DNA from: JAHEKD01 sp965215945
GTDB taxonomy: Bacteria; Pseudomonadota; Gammaproteobacteria; Arenicellales; JAHEKD01
Assembly (NCBI GenBank): GCA_965215945.1
Contig: CBDCFC010000026.1
Span: 1-64,000, forward strand
Reading direction: 5' to 3'
Length of the DNA stretch: 64,000 nucleotides
Position 1 is the first letter of the stretch. Each line of letters starts with the position of its first letter. Below, piece after piece: positions 1-9,179 of the stretch. The position numbers and the translations under genes are program-made. The notes under the pieces were generated by a model. That model was not told the origin of the DNA, did no database searches, and worked only from the letters and a program-made list of their open reading frames with translations.

Positions 1-837
1 GCGCCGGAAGTCAAAATCATGAAATGCATTAATTGCCGAGGATCGGCAATCGAAGCGTGTACAACCAAAGCAGGAACCATTGTCGGACCGTTAATGACAG
101 AGCTGGTTGGTTTTAAGGATATTACGCCTTATAAAGGTGGTTGGTGTGGTAATGAAATATTCCCTAAAGCCTTTACAGCGGAAATTCGTGAACAAGCTCG
201 TGAATATACCTTTAAGTTTGGTGAGCAACTGCGTAAAGAAGGCTATCGTGGTTACTTCGAATTGGATTTTTTAATTGACATCGATGATAACCAGCTTTAT
301 TTAGGCGAGTTAAACCCCAGAATTACCGGTGCAAGTTCGATGACAAATCATGCGGCTTTTGCTCATGCTGACGCACCTTTATTCTTGTTCCATTTGCTCG
401 AATTTTCTGATGTTGACTTTGATCTTGACATCGATGCCTTAAACGCACGTTGGGCAGATGCAGACAATATCGACAGCTGGAGCCAAATGGTCATTAAGCA
501 TACCAAAGATACGATTAGCCAGATCACTCACGCCCCTGAAAGCGGTATCTGGCAGATGGATTCAGACGGCAAGATTAACTACTCGCGTTTCGATTACCAT
601 CGACGTGCCGTTGCCAGCGAAAACGAGGCATTCTTTTTAAGGATCGGCGGCCCCGGTGATTATCTTTATGAAGGTGCCGATTTAGGTATATTAATTACCC
701 GGGGCCGATTAATGGGCCAACGTTTTGGGCTGAATCGGCGCGCGAAAAACTGGCTCAAGGGTATTAAATCTTATTATCACAGCCAACCTTTGCCACCCGC
801 TGCTGCTGTCCCTGAAACCGCTTTTAAAATGCTATAG
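1..837 (+). CDS. ATP-grasp / biotin carboxylase-like enzyme, C-terminal part
   Basis: The reading frame is open to the first base of the window, so the N-terminus is missing; the ATG at 19 is internal. The visible 278 residues look like the catalytic second half of an ATP-grasp ligase. The stretch LYLGELNPRITGASS carries the acidic residue and Asn that bind Mg-ATP in this fold, preceded by GYRGYFELDF. Such enzymes form acyl-phosphates and ligate them to an amine or thiol. The substrate cannot be read from the sequence. The gene ends in TAG, and the next gene begins in the same frame 18 bases later, so the two are almost certainly cotranscribed. The C-terminal 100 residues are not recognisable as a known domain. 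Confidence 0.75.
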   Translation, partial: APEVKIMKCINCRGSAIEACTTKAGTIVGPLMTELVGFKDITPYKGGWCGNEIFPKAFTAEIREQAREYTFKFGEQLRKEGYRGYFELDFLIDIDDNQLYLGELNPRITGASSMTNHAAFAHADAPLFLFHLLEFSDVDFDLDIDALNARWADADNIDSWSQMVIKHTKDTISQITHAPESGIWQMDSDGKINYSRFDYHRRAVASENEAFFLRIGGPGDYLYEGADLGILITRGRLMGQRFGLNRRAKNWLKGIKSYYHSQPLPPAAAVPETAFKML

Positions 838-855
838 CACAAGGATAACAGTGAT

Positions 856-1860
856 TTGCAGATAACGTTTGAGGCGATTGACGAGGAAAAACCAGGACTT
901 AAATGGCAAAATGTATTCAAGCGGTCATGGCCTGGGTATAAACGCTGGTACTTATCAGGAGGCATTGAAAAAAGGCCAACCTATCGGGCTTGTGTAAGAA
1001 AACTAAGCGAACATATGCCGGAGATTATTCCGGCATATGAACATCTTTGTGAACTGGCCGGTGGCAGTGATTTAGCTGCACGCTTTTTGAGTCTTTATAA
1101 TCCGCCGGCCTATATTTCCGGCTGTTCCCAGATAGTCTGGCCTGAACCCAATCCTCGTTTAATTCGAAATTATGATTACAGCCCTAAATTACTGGATGGG
1201 ATGATTTTGAAATCGAATTGGCTTGATCAAAATGTGATTGCATTCTCAGATTGTCTTATCGGTATTCTTGATGGCATAAATGAACACGGCCTGTGTGTTA
1301 GCTTAACTTTTGGTGGATCGAGACAAGTCGGCGATGGCTTTGGAATACCAATAATTCTTCGTTACATTCTTGAGACCTGTGAAAATACTAAACAAGCCAA
1401 AAAAGCACTGTCTCGCATTCCAACACATATGGCATACAATGTCAGTGTAGTTGACAAGAATTCTTCCTTTTTCACCGCACACCTGTTTCCCGGCAAAAAA
1501 ACTGAAATAATTGACAACAAACGTATTGCAACAAACCAGCAGCCGTTTGATAAAAACTGGGAAAGTTATGCGCGAGCAAGTGCCACCTTAGAACGAGAAG
1601 ACGTATTAGAGGAATTATTAAAAAATAAAAACTTACAACTAAATCAACTTATTTTCTCTTTTGCCATGGCTCCACTTTATTCAACTAATTATAAAAATGG
1701 CTTCGGTACTCTTTATACCTCAATTTATTTCCCAAAAGAAAAAGTAATTGAAATTCGCTGGCCGGACGGTAACTGGATACTTGGATTTGAGCATTTCACC
1801 GAAGGACATCGCGTTATACAATATCACTCTACCGGCGCGATGACTTTACAAGCTATTTAA
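856..1860 (+). CDS. C45-like Ntn-hydrolase (acyl-CoA:6-APA acyltransferase-like)
   Basis: This 334-residue protein resembles the peptidase C45 / choloylglycine-hydrolase superfamily. SGCSQIVWPEPNP around Cys90, followed by RNYDYSP, matches the nucleophile region and the following Arg-Asn-x-Asp pattern of these N-terminal-nucleophile amidases. The later GLCVSLTFGG segment is also typical. Members hydrolyse or transfer acyl groups on amide bonds, and here the nucleophile would sit about 90 residues in, behind a pro-segment. Translation seems to begin at TTG 856 with AAGGA 10 bases upstream; no in-frame ATG lies nearby. Pairing with an ATP-grasp ligase suggests an amide-forming and amide-cleaving couple, which is inference. 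Confidence 0.65.
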   Translation: MQITFEAIDEEKPGLKWQNVFKRSWPGYKRWYLSGGIEKRPTYRACVRKLSEHMPEIIPAYEHLCELAGGSDLAARFLSLYNPPAYISGCSQIVWPEPNPRLIRNYDYSPKLLDGMILKSNWLDQNVIAFSDCLIGILDGINEHGLCVSLTFGGSRQVGDGFGIPIILRYILETCENTKQAKKALSRIPTHMAYNVSVVDKNSSFFTAHLFPGKKTEIIDNKRIATNQQPFDKNWESYARASATLEREDVLEELLKNKNLQLNQLIFSFAMAPLYSTNYKNGFGTLYTSIYFPKEKVIEIRWPDGNWILGFEHFTEGHRVIQYHSTGAMTLQAI

Positions 1861-1905
1861 GGTTCATAAACAGCGAATAATGCATTTGAAAAACTAATAG
1901 TAAGA

Positions 1906-3261
1906 ATGAATATAGGCCAATTTCTAAGAACAAATCCTTTAAGCTCAATTATCTTATTGTCAGATATCGTAGGTTTAATTGTCTGTTTTAATTTTGCTCA
2001 CCAGCTAAGAGTTAATAGCTTTGTTACCTCCCAACTGACATTAATATCATTAGTTATAGTTACCTTAATCTGCCTTTATACCTTTAATTCATATACAATC
2101 GAAACTCCAAACAAAGCACTGAGGGTTGTTTCACGCACCATTATTGCATGCGCGATTGCCTTTTTAATTGCTATCTTTATCGGCTTTATCATCGGGCGTG
2201 ATGCCTTTATTCCTATTTTTGGCCGTACAATTTTATTTGTCGCATTTACATCATTTATTTGCTGGGCTTGTTTTTTTCGTTACCTCATTACTCGTTTTTC
2301 CCGATCGACCACCCAAAACCAGTGGCTATTTATTGGCAATGAAAACATGGCCTGTCAACTCGAACATGATGCTAGCAAACACAAACACACCGGTAAATTA
2401 ATTATACATATCATTGATGAAAACCATAATTTAAGTTATGTAAAAAACAATCAACAATACCGAACACTTATCAACAATCCTTGGAGCGGTGTAATTATTG
2501 ATTCAATTAGTTCACTGCCAGAACAGATTTCTTCCGATCTGTTACAGCAACGATTATCAGGAAAGAGGATTTTCAGTTTAACTGAGTTTTATTCGAAACA
2601 ATGGACCAAGGTACCGATTTTCCACATTGGAGAACAATGGTTAATGGATGTCGATGGTTTCAGCCTTTTAGAAGATTCCGTAAACTACAAATTGAAACGA
2701 ATTTTTGATTTTTTATTGGCTGGCATCTTAGGAGTTTTGTGTCTGCCTGTAATACTAATCATTGGACTTTGCGTTAAATTCAACACCAATGGGCCGGCTA
2801 TCTATAAACAAATACGTGTAGGTCTACGCGGAAAGGTATTCAACCTCTATAAATTCCGCACTATGGTAGTGGATGCAGAATCACATGGGCCACAATGGAC
2901 TTCAAAAGATGACCCAAGAATTACAGAGCTAGGCCAATTCTTGAGGCGTACTCGATTGGATGAATTACCTCAAATATACAATGTGTTGCTTGGAAATATG
3001 AGCTTTATTGGTCCGCGACCTGAGCGCCCTGAATTTGTTGCTGAGCTTGAAAAACAGATTCCCTATTATGATTTAAGACATCTTATTAAACCTGGTATCA
3101 CAGGCTGGGCTCAAGTTATGTATGATTACGGCGCCTCAGTTGAGGATGCCAAAGAAAAGCTTCAATATGATCTTTTTTATATCAAAAATCAGTCGTTGTT
3201 GCTCGATTCAATCATCCTGCTAAAAACATTAAGAATCGTTCTAAACGCAAGGGGACGTTAA
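1906..3261 (+). CDS. Polyprenyl-phosphate sugar-1-phosphate transferase (exopolysaccharide initiating enzyme)
   Basis: At 451 residues this has the usual build of WbaP/EpsB-type initiating transferases. Four hydrophobic helices fill the first 130 residues, a degenerate middle domain follows, then another helix near 270 and the cytoplasmic catalytic domain. That domain shows KFRTMVVDAE, DDPRITELGQFLRRTRLDELPQ and NMSFIGPRPERPEF, the hallmark of the bacterial sugar transferase family. It would move a sugar phosphate from a nucleotide sugar to undecaprenyl phosphate at the inner membrane. The WTSKDDPRIT wording is closest to the EpsB-like branch linked to exopolysaccharide export. No other glycosyltransferases are visible in the window, so the rest of the pathway lies elsewhere or upstream. 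Confidence 0.88.
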   Translation: MNIGQFLRTNPLSSIILLSDIVGLIVCFNFAHQLRVNSFVTSQLTLISLVIVTLICLYTFNSYTIETPNKALRVVSRTIIACAIAFLIAIFIGFIIGRDAFIPIFGRTILFVAFTSFICWACFFRYLITRFSRSTTQNQWLFIGNENMACQLEHDASKHKHTGKLIIHIIDENHNLSYVKNNQQYRTLINNPWSGVIIDSISSLPEQISSDLLQQRLSGKRIFSLTEFYSKQWTKVPIFHIGEQWLMDVDGFSLLEDSVNYKLKRIFDFLLAGILGVLCLPVILIIGLCVKFNTNGPAIYKQIRVGLRGKVFNLYKFRTMVVDAESHGPQWTSKDDPRITELGQFLRRTRLDELPQIYNVLLGNMSFIGPRPERPEFVAELEKQIPYYDLRHLIKPGITGWAQVMYDYGASVEDAKEKLQYDLFYIKNQSLLLDSIILLKTLRIVLNARGR

Positions 3262-3262
3262 T

Positions 3263-5155
3263 TTGATATTCGCTCTAAGCTATTTAGTTGCGATTTTATT
3301 CCCCGGATTTCTTATAGCGCGGCTATTTAGAATTAACAATCAGATCATCCTGTTCAGCGTCTCACTTTCACTAGTTTTTTTTGTTGGTTTACTCTTTTTC
3401 TCTATAGTGACAAAAATAAGTATTAACAGTTTCTATATTCTTTACTCAGTAGGTTTGGTGATGTTAGTTGGTGCAAAGTTTATTTGCCAACGAAACAAGA
3501 TTAGATCAACAAATCATCAATCACTAGGCTATGCAATAGCTATTATTTCATCTATAGCCTATTTGTTTTACGCTGGTTTTTATGATGAATTACCCAGCGA
3601 TGTCTACAAACATCTCGAACATTTCAAAAATATCTCAAATCAAATCGAGGCCGGTAAATTCAAATCTTTTAATGACATAGATATTTTTAGTAAATCTGTG
3701 CAGTACTGGTATCATTTGCCCACACTTATTGCAAACTTACTTAGAACAAGTTTTTTGCAAAACATAGAAGTTTTCGCTGCTATTAATGTGATTGTTTTGC
3801 TTATTTGTATTTATGAATTCGCGTATTGGTTATTTGAAAAAGCAGTCTCTAATAGAACTGAATTGCTTTTTCTTAGCCTGTTAAGCGTGTTCTTCTTCGC
3901 TACTCACTTTGGAATCAATGTTTTTGCCTTTATTCGCTATTACGCCATCGCTCCGACCATATTAAATTATGCGATCTATTTAACCGCTGTTGTTTGTTTT
4001 TATAAGTATTTTCGTTTCGAATTCAAAATAATTAAGTTTCTTTTGGTCAGTGGATTGCTTTTTTTTACAGCCTATTTAATTCACGCTCAAGAGGCGATGT
4101 TTATTGGAACAATATATTTCCTAATCACAATAGTAGTTTTGTTAAAAAATAAAACGCTTAATCTTGTAAGCGACAATGATGTCAATCAAAAAAAGCCACT
4201 ACCAAATTCATTGGTTCCTCTTGCGGCTATTGGCTTTATATTTGCCACTGCATTTTATTTCTACGTAATAAATTCCGTTCCCATTGGTCGTGTAATCAGA
4301 CCCAAAGTTATTCCATTAACTGATTTGATTAATGCCGGGGAAAATTATTTTGTTTTAAATCCTTACGTTCAATTCTACACGGTCCTCATACACTGGGGAT
4401 TTTATATTTATATTTTATATATCGTCTTCTATAAGAAATATTTTACTAATCAGTCATTTTTACTAGCAAGTATGTTGATCCCGGTCTTGACTGTATTTAA
4501 TCCTTTTTTTACCGATTTCTTTTTGCGAATCGGCTATTCAGATGTCTTATGGCGATTTCTATATATGCTGCCTCTATATTTTGTGGCCGCCCGTTTGACT
4601 ACGGCATTATGCTTTGCAACAGAAAAAATCATCCGGCGATTTATAAATATTTTGATTGTCTTACTTATGTTCGTCTTATTATTGCCGATTAACTTCGGCT
4701 CCGTTAATTTGCCTTATAGTCGAATCTACAGCCTCGGCCAGCCACACCATCAAGCACAGCCCTCTTATTGGCAGGATCTGCTCGATTATCTGCAGGGATT
4801 ACCAGAAAAAGAAGTAATCATTACTGACCCAGTGACGGGTTATATGATTACCGCCCTAACAAAACATGAAAATAGACGTTATAAGTTTTATACGAGAAGA
4901 ATATATGATCCATATATTTTTGATGATTATACGGACCATCCTTTAAAAAAATACGCCGGAAAACTATTGATCATAAACCAACGAAAAGGCATTTCGACGA
5001 AAACTGCCAAGATAGCGCGACACTGGAATCCCCATACTCTTAAATTGACTGAATATTACAACGATAAATTACTTAAACATATTGAAGAAGAAACAAACCA
5101 TTTTGAAGCAGTATGGCACGCAGACGATATTGATATTTATCGCATTAATTATTAA
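3263..5155 (+). CDS. Large polytopic membrane protein, unknown function
   Basis: This 630-residue protein has about a dozen hydrophobic stretches across its first 480 residues and a soluble tail of some 140 residues. An early luminal segment contains DELPSDVYKHLEHFKNI, which in position recalls the acidic first loop of GT-C glycosyltransferases, but I do not see a firm family signature. It starts at TTG 3263, one base after the stop of the sugar transferase, so the two are translationally linked and probably share a glycan pathway. Its 3' end overlaps the convergent rpiA gene by 11 bases. A lipid-linked sugar transferase or polymerase role is only a guess from context. Confidence 0.7.
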   Translation: MIFALSYLVAILFPGFLIARLFRINNQIILFSVSLSLVFFVGLLFFSIVTKISINSFYILYSVGLVMLVGAKFICQRNKIRSTNHQSLGYAIAIISSIAYLFYAGFYDELPSDVYKHLEHFKNISNQIEAGKFKSFNDIDIFSKSVQYWYHLPTLIANLLRTSFLQNIEVFAAINVIVLLICIYEFAYWLFEKAVSNRTELLFLSLLSVFFFATHFGINVFAFIRYYAIAPTILNYAIYLTAVVCFYKYFRFEFKIIKFLLVSGLLFFTAYLIHAQEAMFIGTIYFLITIVVLLKNKTLNLVSDNDVNQKKPLPNSLVPLAAIGFIFATAFYFYVINSVPIGRVIRPKVIPLTDLINAGENYFVLNPYVQFYTVLIHWGFYIYILYIVFYKKYFTNQSFLLASMLIPVLTVFNPFFTDFFLRIGYSDVLWRFLYMLPLYFVAARLTTALCFATEKIIRRFINILIVLLMFVLLLPINFGSVNLPYSRIYSLGQPHHQAQPSYWQDLLDYLQGLPEKEVIITDPVTGYMITALTKHENRRYKFYTRRIYDPYIFDDYTDHPLKKYAGKLLIINQRKGISTKTAKIARHWNPHTLKLTEYYNDKLLKHIEEETNHFEAVWHADDIDIYRINY

Positions 5156-5810
5156 CTAATATTTTTTCGACTCCACTCGAACTACCAGATAATACCAATG
5201 TCGCCTTGTTTAAAGCGAACAAGCCGTTAGTCACAACTCCAGGAATATTATTAAGGTTTTTTTCCATCTCGATTGGATTGGTTAAATCCAAGCCTTTAAC
5301 ATCGATAATAATATTGCCATTGTCGGTAATAAAATTAGCCCTTAACTCGGGCAACCCATTAAAACTCACTATTCTCCGGCCAACCAAGCTTTGCGCCATG
5401 GGGATGACTTCTACCGGCAATGGAAACTCTCCCAACACTTTCACACGCTTAGATTCATCGACAATACAGATAAATTTTTCACTGGCCTCGGCAACAATTT
5501 TCTCCCGAGTTAATGCACCTCCTCCTCCTTTAATCATATGGCCCTGGGGGGTTACTTCATCGGCACCGTCCACATAAATTCGCAAATCGCTCGCTTGATT
5601 TAAATCAAGCACTCTAATTCCAATTTCTTTTAATAATTTCTCAGTCGCCTTGGAACTGGCAACGGCCGCATCGATTTTACTTTTGATGCTTGCCAGCGCA
5701 GCAATGAAATAATTAACCGTTGAACCCGTACCAACCCCTATCACATCGTTGTATTCAACATAGTCAATTGCTGCTTCTGCCGCTGCCTTTTTCATCTCAT
5801 CTTGTGTCAT
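5145..5810 (-). CDS. rpiA: Ribose-5-phosphate isomerase A
   Basis: RpiA interconverts ribose 5-phosphate and ribulose 5-phosphate in the non-oxidative pentose phosphate pathway. The 221-residue length is standard. GVGTGSTVNYFI is the phosphate-binding loop, DGADEV holds the catalytic acid, and KGGGGALTREKIV is the conserved glycine-rich segment. All are present in the right order. The gene is divergent from ilvA, with 37 bases between the start codons, and its stop overlaps the preceding membrane-protein gene by 11 bases. Confidence 0.97.
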   Translation of the reverse strand: MTQDEMKKAAAEAAIDYVEYNDVIGVGTGSTVNYFIAALASIKSKIDAAVASSKATEKLLKEIGIRVLDLNQASDLRIYVDGADEVTPQGHMIKGGGGALTREKIVAEASEKFICIVDESKRVKVLGEFPLPVEVIPMAQSLVGRRIVSFNGLPELRANFITDNGNIIIDVKGLDLTNPIEMEKNLNNIPGVVTNGLFALNKATLVLSGSSSGVEKILVNN

Positions 5811-5847
5811 AATTACCGGCCATTTATCAAAGTTGTATGCATTATAG

Positions 5848-7359
5848 ATGTCGGTAGATTATCTTAAAAAGATTTTGAATGCACGTGTCTACGATGTTGC
5901 TCACGAAACACGTTTGCAACCAGCCAAAAAACTATCGACACGGCTTGGCAACCAGATTCTGCTCAAGCGAGAAGATGAACAAGATGTTTTTACTTATAAA
6001 ATTCGTGGCGCCTATAATAAATTAATTAATCTACCCAAGGACGTGCTATCTAAGGGTGTTGTTGCTGCTTCAGCCGGTAATCACGCACAAGGTGTTGCCT
6101 ACGCGGCCCAAAAAATAGGATGTAAAGCAATTATTGTGATGCCGATCACAACGCCCGAAATCAAAATTGAAGGTGTTCAATCTTTAGGAGCTGAGGTTCA
6201 ATTAGTTGGCGATATGTTCGACGATGCTAACATCCATGCTAAAAAATTAGCCGAAGAAAATCAAATGGTTTACATCCCTCCATTTGATGATGCCGATGTA
6301 ATTGCAGGCCAAGGTACTGTCGGCCTTGAAATACTCAAACAACATTCTGGTCACATCGACGGTATTTTTATACCCATCGGTGGTGGTGGATTAATTGCAG
6401 GTGTCGCAGCTTATATCAAACAAGTCAGACCCGAAGTTAAAATCATTGGTGTCGAGCCGGACAATTCAGATGCCATGAAACAATCTGTAGAAAAAGGACA
6501 ACGTGTACAACTCGATCGTGTCGGTTTGTTTGCTGATGGCGTTGCAGTACGTTTGGTTGGGGAGCATACCTTTGAGCTGACTCAAAAATATACTGATGAA
6601 TTCATGACGGTTGATACTGACGAAATTTGTGCAGCAATTAAGGATATATTTGAAGATACAAGAGCGATTGTTGAACCATCAGGAGCAATTGGCGTAGCCG
6701 GAATAAAGAAATATATAGCGAACCATAACACCACAGGAAAAACTTACATCGCAATCAACTCGGGTGCGAATGTCAACTTTGACCGCCTCAGGCATATCTC
6801 TGAACGAGCTGAAATTGGAGAACAACGCGAAGGTATTTTTGCTGCAACCATACCGGAGCGCCCGGGCAGCTTCAAACAGTTTTGCTCTTCTCTAAGCGCC
6901 AGACAGATTACAGAATTTAATTATCGGTTAGCCGACCCTCAAACTGCACACGTCTATGTCGGTATCCAAGCTCAGAACTATAAAGAAACTAATGCAGTAA
7001 TGGATAACTTGGCGAGCCAAGGTTATGAAATTCTCGATTTGACTCATAATGAAATGGCCAAACTGCATATTCGACATATGGTTGGCGGGCACGCTCCTTT
7101 AGCCGAAAATGAACAAGTTTTTCGTTTTATCTTTCCGGAAAGACCTGGTGCATTGTTAAATTTTCTGACACAAATGGGCGAAAACTGGAATATTAGTATG
7201 TTCCACTATCGTAATCACGGCGCAGATTTTGGTCGTGTTTTGATCGGAATACAGGTTCCACCGGCAGAAAATGATGATTTTCTTCGATTTCTTGACAATA
7301 TTGGTTATGATTATGTTGAAGAAACAGACAATCCGGTTTATAAATTATTCTTGGGTTAG
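5848..7359 (+). CDS. ilvA: Threonine ammonia-lyase, biosynthetic
   Basis: IlvA deaminates threonine to 2-oxobutanoate, the first step of isoleucine synthesis. The 503-residue length equals the long, allosterically regulated form. The PLP domain shows FTYKIRGAYNKL with the Schiff-base Lys near residue 50, SAGNHAQGVAYAAQ, and the glycine-rich phosphate loop GGGGLIAG. Two ACT-like repeats follow from about residue 325 (EGIFAATIPERPGSF and then FRFIFPERPGALLNF), which bind isoleucine and valine. No isoleucine-type leader attenuator is visible in the short upstream gap. Confidence 0.97.
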   Translation: MSVDYLKKILNARVYDVAHETRLQPAKKLSTRLGNQILLKREDEQDVFTYKIRGAYNKLINLPKDVLSKGVVAASAGNHAQGVAYAAQKIGCKAIIVMPITTPEIKIEGVQSLGAEVQLVGDMFDDANIHAKKLAEENQMVYIPPFDDADVIAGQGTVGLEILKQHSGHIDGIFIPIGGGGLIAGVAAYIKQVRPEVKIIGVEPDNSDAMKQSVEKGQRVQLDRVGLFADGVAVRLVGEHTFELTQKYTDEFMTVDTDEICAAIKDIFEDTRAIVEPSGAIGVAGIKKYIANHNTTGKTYIAINSGANVNFDRLRHISERAEIGEQREGIFAATIPERPGSFKQFCSSLSARQITEFNYRLADPQTAHVYVGIQAQNYKETNAVMDNLASQGYEILDLTHNEMAKLHIRHMVGGHAPLAENEQVFRFIFPERPGALLNFLTQMGENWNISMFHYRNHGADFGRVLIGIQVPPAENDDFLRFLDNIGYDYVEETDNPVYKLFLG

Positions 7360-7372
7360 TTAAAAACCACGC

Positions 7373-7606
7373 ATGTATCAAAAACAACTAAAATTTGCCA
7401 ATTTCTATGAGCTGCCAGGAGAAGGTGTAGTTGCCGAATTTTCCAATGGAACTGAAACCTTTTTATTTGACATACAAGGTTTGCAATATCGTATCATTCA
7501 TTTAAAACAAGAAAATCAAGATGCCAGCGAAGAGGAAAAAGTCCTGGCCCGACTTAACTCGCTAAACAACACTCCCGCACACTCACAAGCACTTAAACAA
7601 GGCTAA
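7373..7606 (+). CDS. Small hypothetical protein
   Basis: This 77-residue soluble protein is not recognised. It has no membrane segment, signal peptide or cysteine. Its first half looks like a small beta-rich fold (FANFYELPGEGVVAEF, TETFLFDIQGL), and its tail is acidic and helical. It sits 13 bases after ilvA and 7 bases before the phosphopantetheinyl transferase gene, so it is probably carried in one transcript with them. Confidence 0.55.
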   Translation: MYQKQLKFANFYELPGEGVVAEFSNGTETFLFDIQGLQYRIIHLKQENQDASEEEKVLARLNSLNNTPAHSQALKQG

Positions 7607-7613
7607 TCATAGC

Positions 7614-8381
7614 TTGAATTTACTTTCACCTGTAGCATTGCTACCTTCTGTGTGGTTAGAAACGACCTCTGTATCTGATTTCAATGATAAAACCCATATC
7701 TGGGTGATTAGGCTTCGTCAGTCTCCAAGCTATCAAGCACAGTTATTCAGTTGGTTATCGAATAGAGAAAAAAATAAAGCACAGCGTATGCTCATAAACT
7801 TAAAACGCGATTATCAAATTCAGGCAAGAGCCTGGCTAAGATGGTTATTAGCCCAATACACTGGTACAACACCTTCGAAAATCGTTTATGGTTATGGTTC
7901 GCTTGGAAAACCCTATCTTGAATCAAACCAGGCTCAGATTTTCTTTAATGCGACCGACTCGGGCTCTACACTTCTATGTGCATTTAGCAAAAAAAATGAA
8001 ATGGGTATCGATATTGAATCGACTCCCCGTGACGTAAATTTCCAAAAAATTGCAGAAAAAAAATTTACCAAGCAAGAGCAGGCTCTGATTGAATCAGCAC
8101 CGCAATCAATGCGAAGCGATGTTTTTTTAGCGCTTTGGACGCGCAAGGAATCTTTTGGCAAGGCATTGGGCGTCGGCATTCGTTACAGAATGAATCAATT
8201 TAATTTGTGCAACGAACATGGTTCGTACAACTATCAGCTAATTGACCATAGTGGGCGTGATTGGAGTCTATTTCAATTCGCATACAAAAATAACATTGCT
8301 TGTTTAACCAGCACACAGACTAATGAAAATATTGATTTTTATAAACTTGATATTGATTCACTAAGTTTTCAACATGAATAA
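7614..8381 (+). CDS. 4'-phosphopantetheinyl transferase, Sfp/AcpT type
   Basis: The enzyme moves 4'-phosphopantetheine from CoA to a serine of a carrier protein. GIDIESTPR (near residue 128) and WTRKESFGKALG (near 183) are the two metal- and CoA-binding motifs of the Sfp superfamily. The 255-residue, pseudo-two-fold form distinguishes it from the short AcpS trimer. It appears to start at TTG 7614; no ATG precedes the conserved part. No polyketide or peptide synthetase lies nearby, so its carrier substrate is unknown. The 3' end overlaps mazG by 8 bases. Confidence 0.88.
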   Translation: MNLLSPVALLPSVWLETTSVSDFNDKTHIWVIRLRQSPSYQAQLFSWLSNREKNKAQRMLINLKRDYQIQARAWLRWLLAQYTGTTPSKIVYGYGSLGKPYLESNQAQIFFNATDSGSTLLCAFSKKNEMGIDIESTPRDVNFQKIAEKKFTKQEQALIESAPQSMRSDVFLALWTRKESFGKALGVGIRYRMNQFNLCNEHGSYNYQLIDHSGRDWSLFQFAYKNNIACLTSTQTNENIDFYKLDIDSLSFQHE

Positions 8382-9177
8382 AGATTTACTGGAACGACTG
8401 ATAAAAATGATGCAGACACTGCGTTCGCCAGACCGTGGCTGTCCTTGGGACATAAAACAAACATATCAGTCATTAACGCCGCATACACTTGAAGAAGCCC
8501 ATGAAGTTATTGCTGCGATCGAATCAAATGATCCAGAGTCACTCAAAGACGAACTAGGCGACTTGTTATTTCAAATAGTCTTTTATGCTCAGATTGCCAA
8601 AGAGGAAAATAAATTTGATTTGGTTAATGTAATCGAGCATTTAATTGAAAAAATGCAGCGACGCCACCCGCATGTTTTCTCAGATCAATTTTTTTCAAAT
8701 GAAGAAGAATTAAGGGCATATTGGGAGGATGCAAAAGAATCAGAAAAACAAAGCACTGCCCGTGATCAAGGTTTTGTTAGCGTACTCGATGATGTTCCCA
8801 AATCCATGCCCGCCCTTGCACGTTCACAAAAACTACAAAATCGCGCGGCTAAAACAGGTTTTGACTGGAATAATGTTGATCGAGTAAAAGAAAAACTCGA
8901 TGAAGAAATAACAGAGCTCAACGATGCTATCGCTAACAATGATAAGGACAATATCCGACATGAAATCGGCGACCTGATTACTGCCTGTGTTAATCTTGCG
9001 CGCCATCTCAATGTCGATGCGGAACAAGCCTTGAGACTAGCTAATCAACGTTTTGAAAATCGTTTTAATTACATCGAAAAAGAATTTTATAACTCTAATA
9101 AGGATATTTCAGCCAGTAGTCTCGATGAACTTGAAGCTCTTTGGCAACAAGCAAAAAACCATTTAAAAGATCATTAA
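8374..9177 (+). CDS. mazG: Nucleoside triphosphate pyrophosphohydrolase MazG
   Basis: MazG hydrolyses (d)NTPs to monophosphates and pyrophosphate, cleaning up aberrant nucleotides. The protein has two tandem MazG domains as in the E. coli enzyme, and its 267 residues match. The first shows RGCPWDIKQTYQSLTPH, the EExxE helix (EEAHEVIAAIE) and DELGDLLFQIVFYAQIA. The second shows KLDEEITELNDAI and HEIGDLITACVNLARHL. It overlaps the upstream transferase gene by 8 bases, which implies coupled translation. It converges on the ydcF-like gene with a 2-base gap. Confidence 0.96.
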   Translation: MNKDLLERLIKMMQTLRSPDRGCPWDIKQTYQSLTPHTLEEAHEVIAAIESNDPESLKDELGDLLFQIVFYAQIAKEENKFDLVNVIEHLIEKMQRRHPHVFSDQFFSNEEELRAYWEDAKESEKQSTARDQGFVSVLDDVPKSMPALARSQKLQNRAAKTGFDWNNVDRVKEKLDEEITELNDAIANNDKDNIRHEIGDLITACVNLARHLNVDAEQALRLANQRFENRFNYIEKEFYNSNKDISASSLDELEALWQQAKNHLKDH

Positions 9178-9179
9178 AA

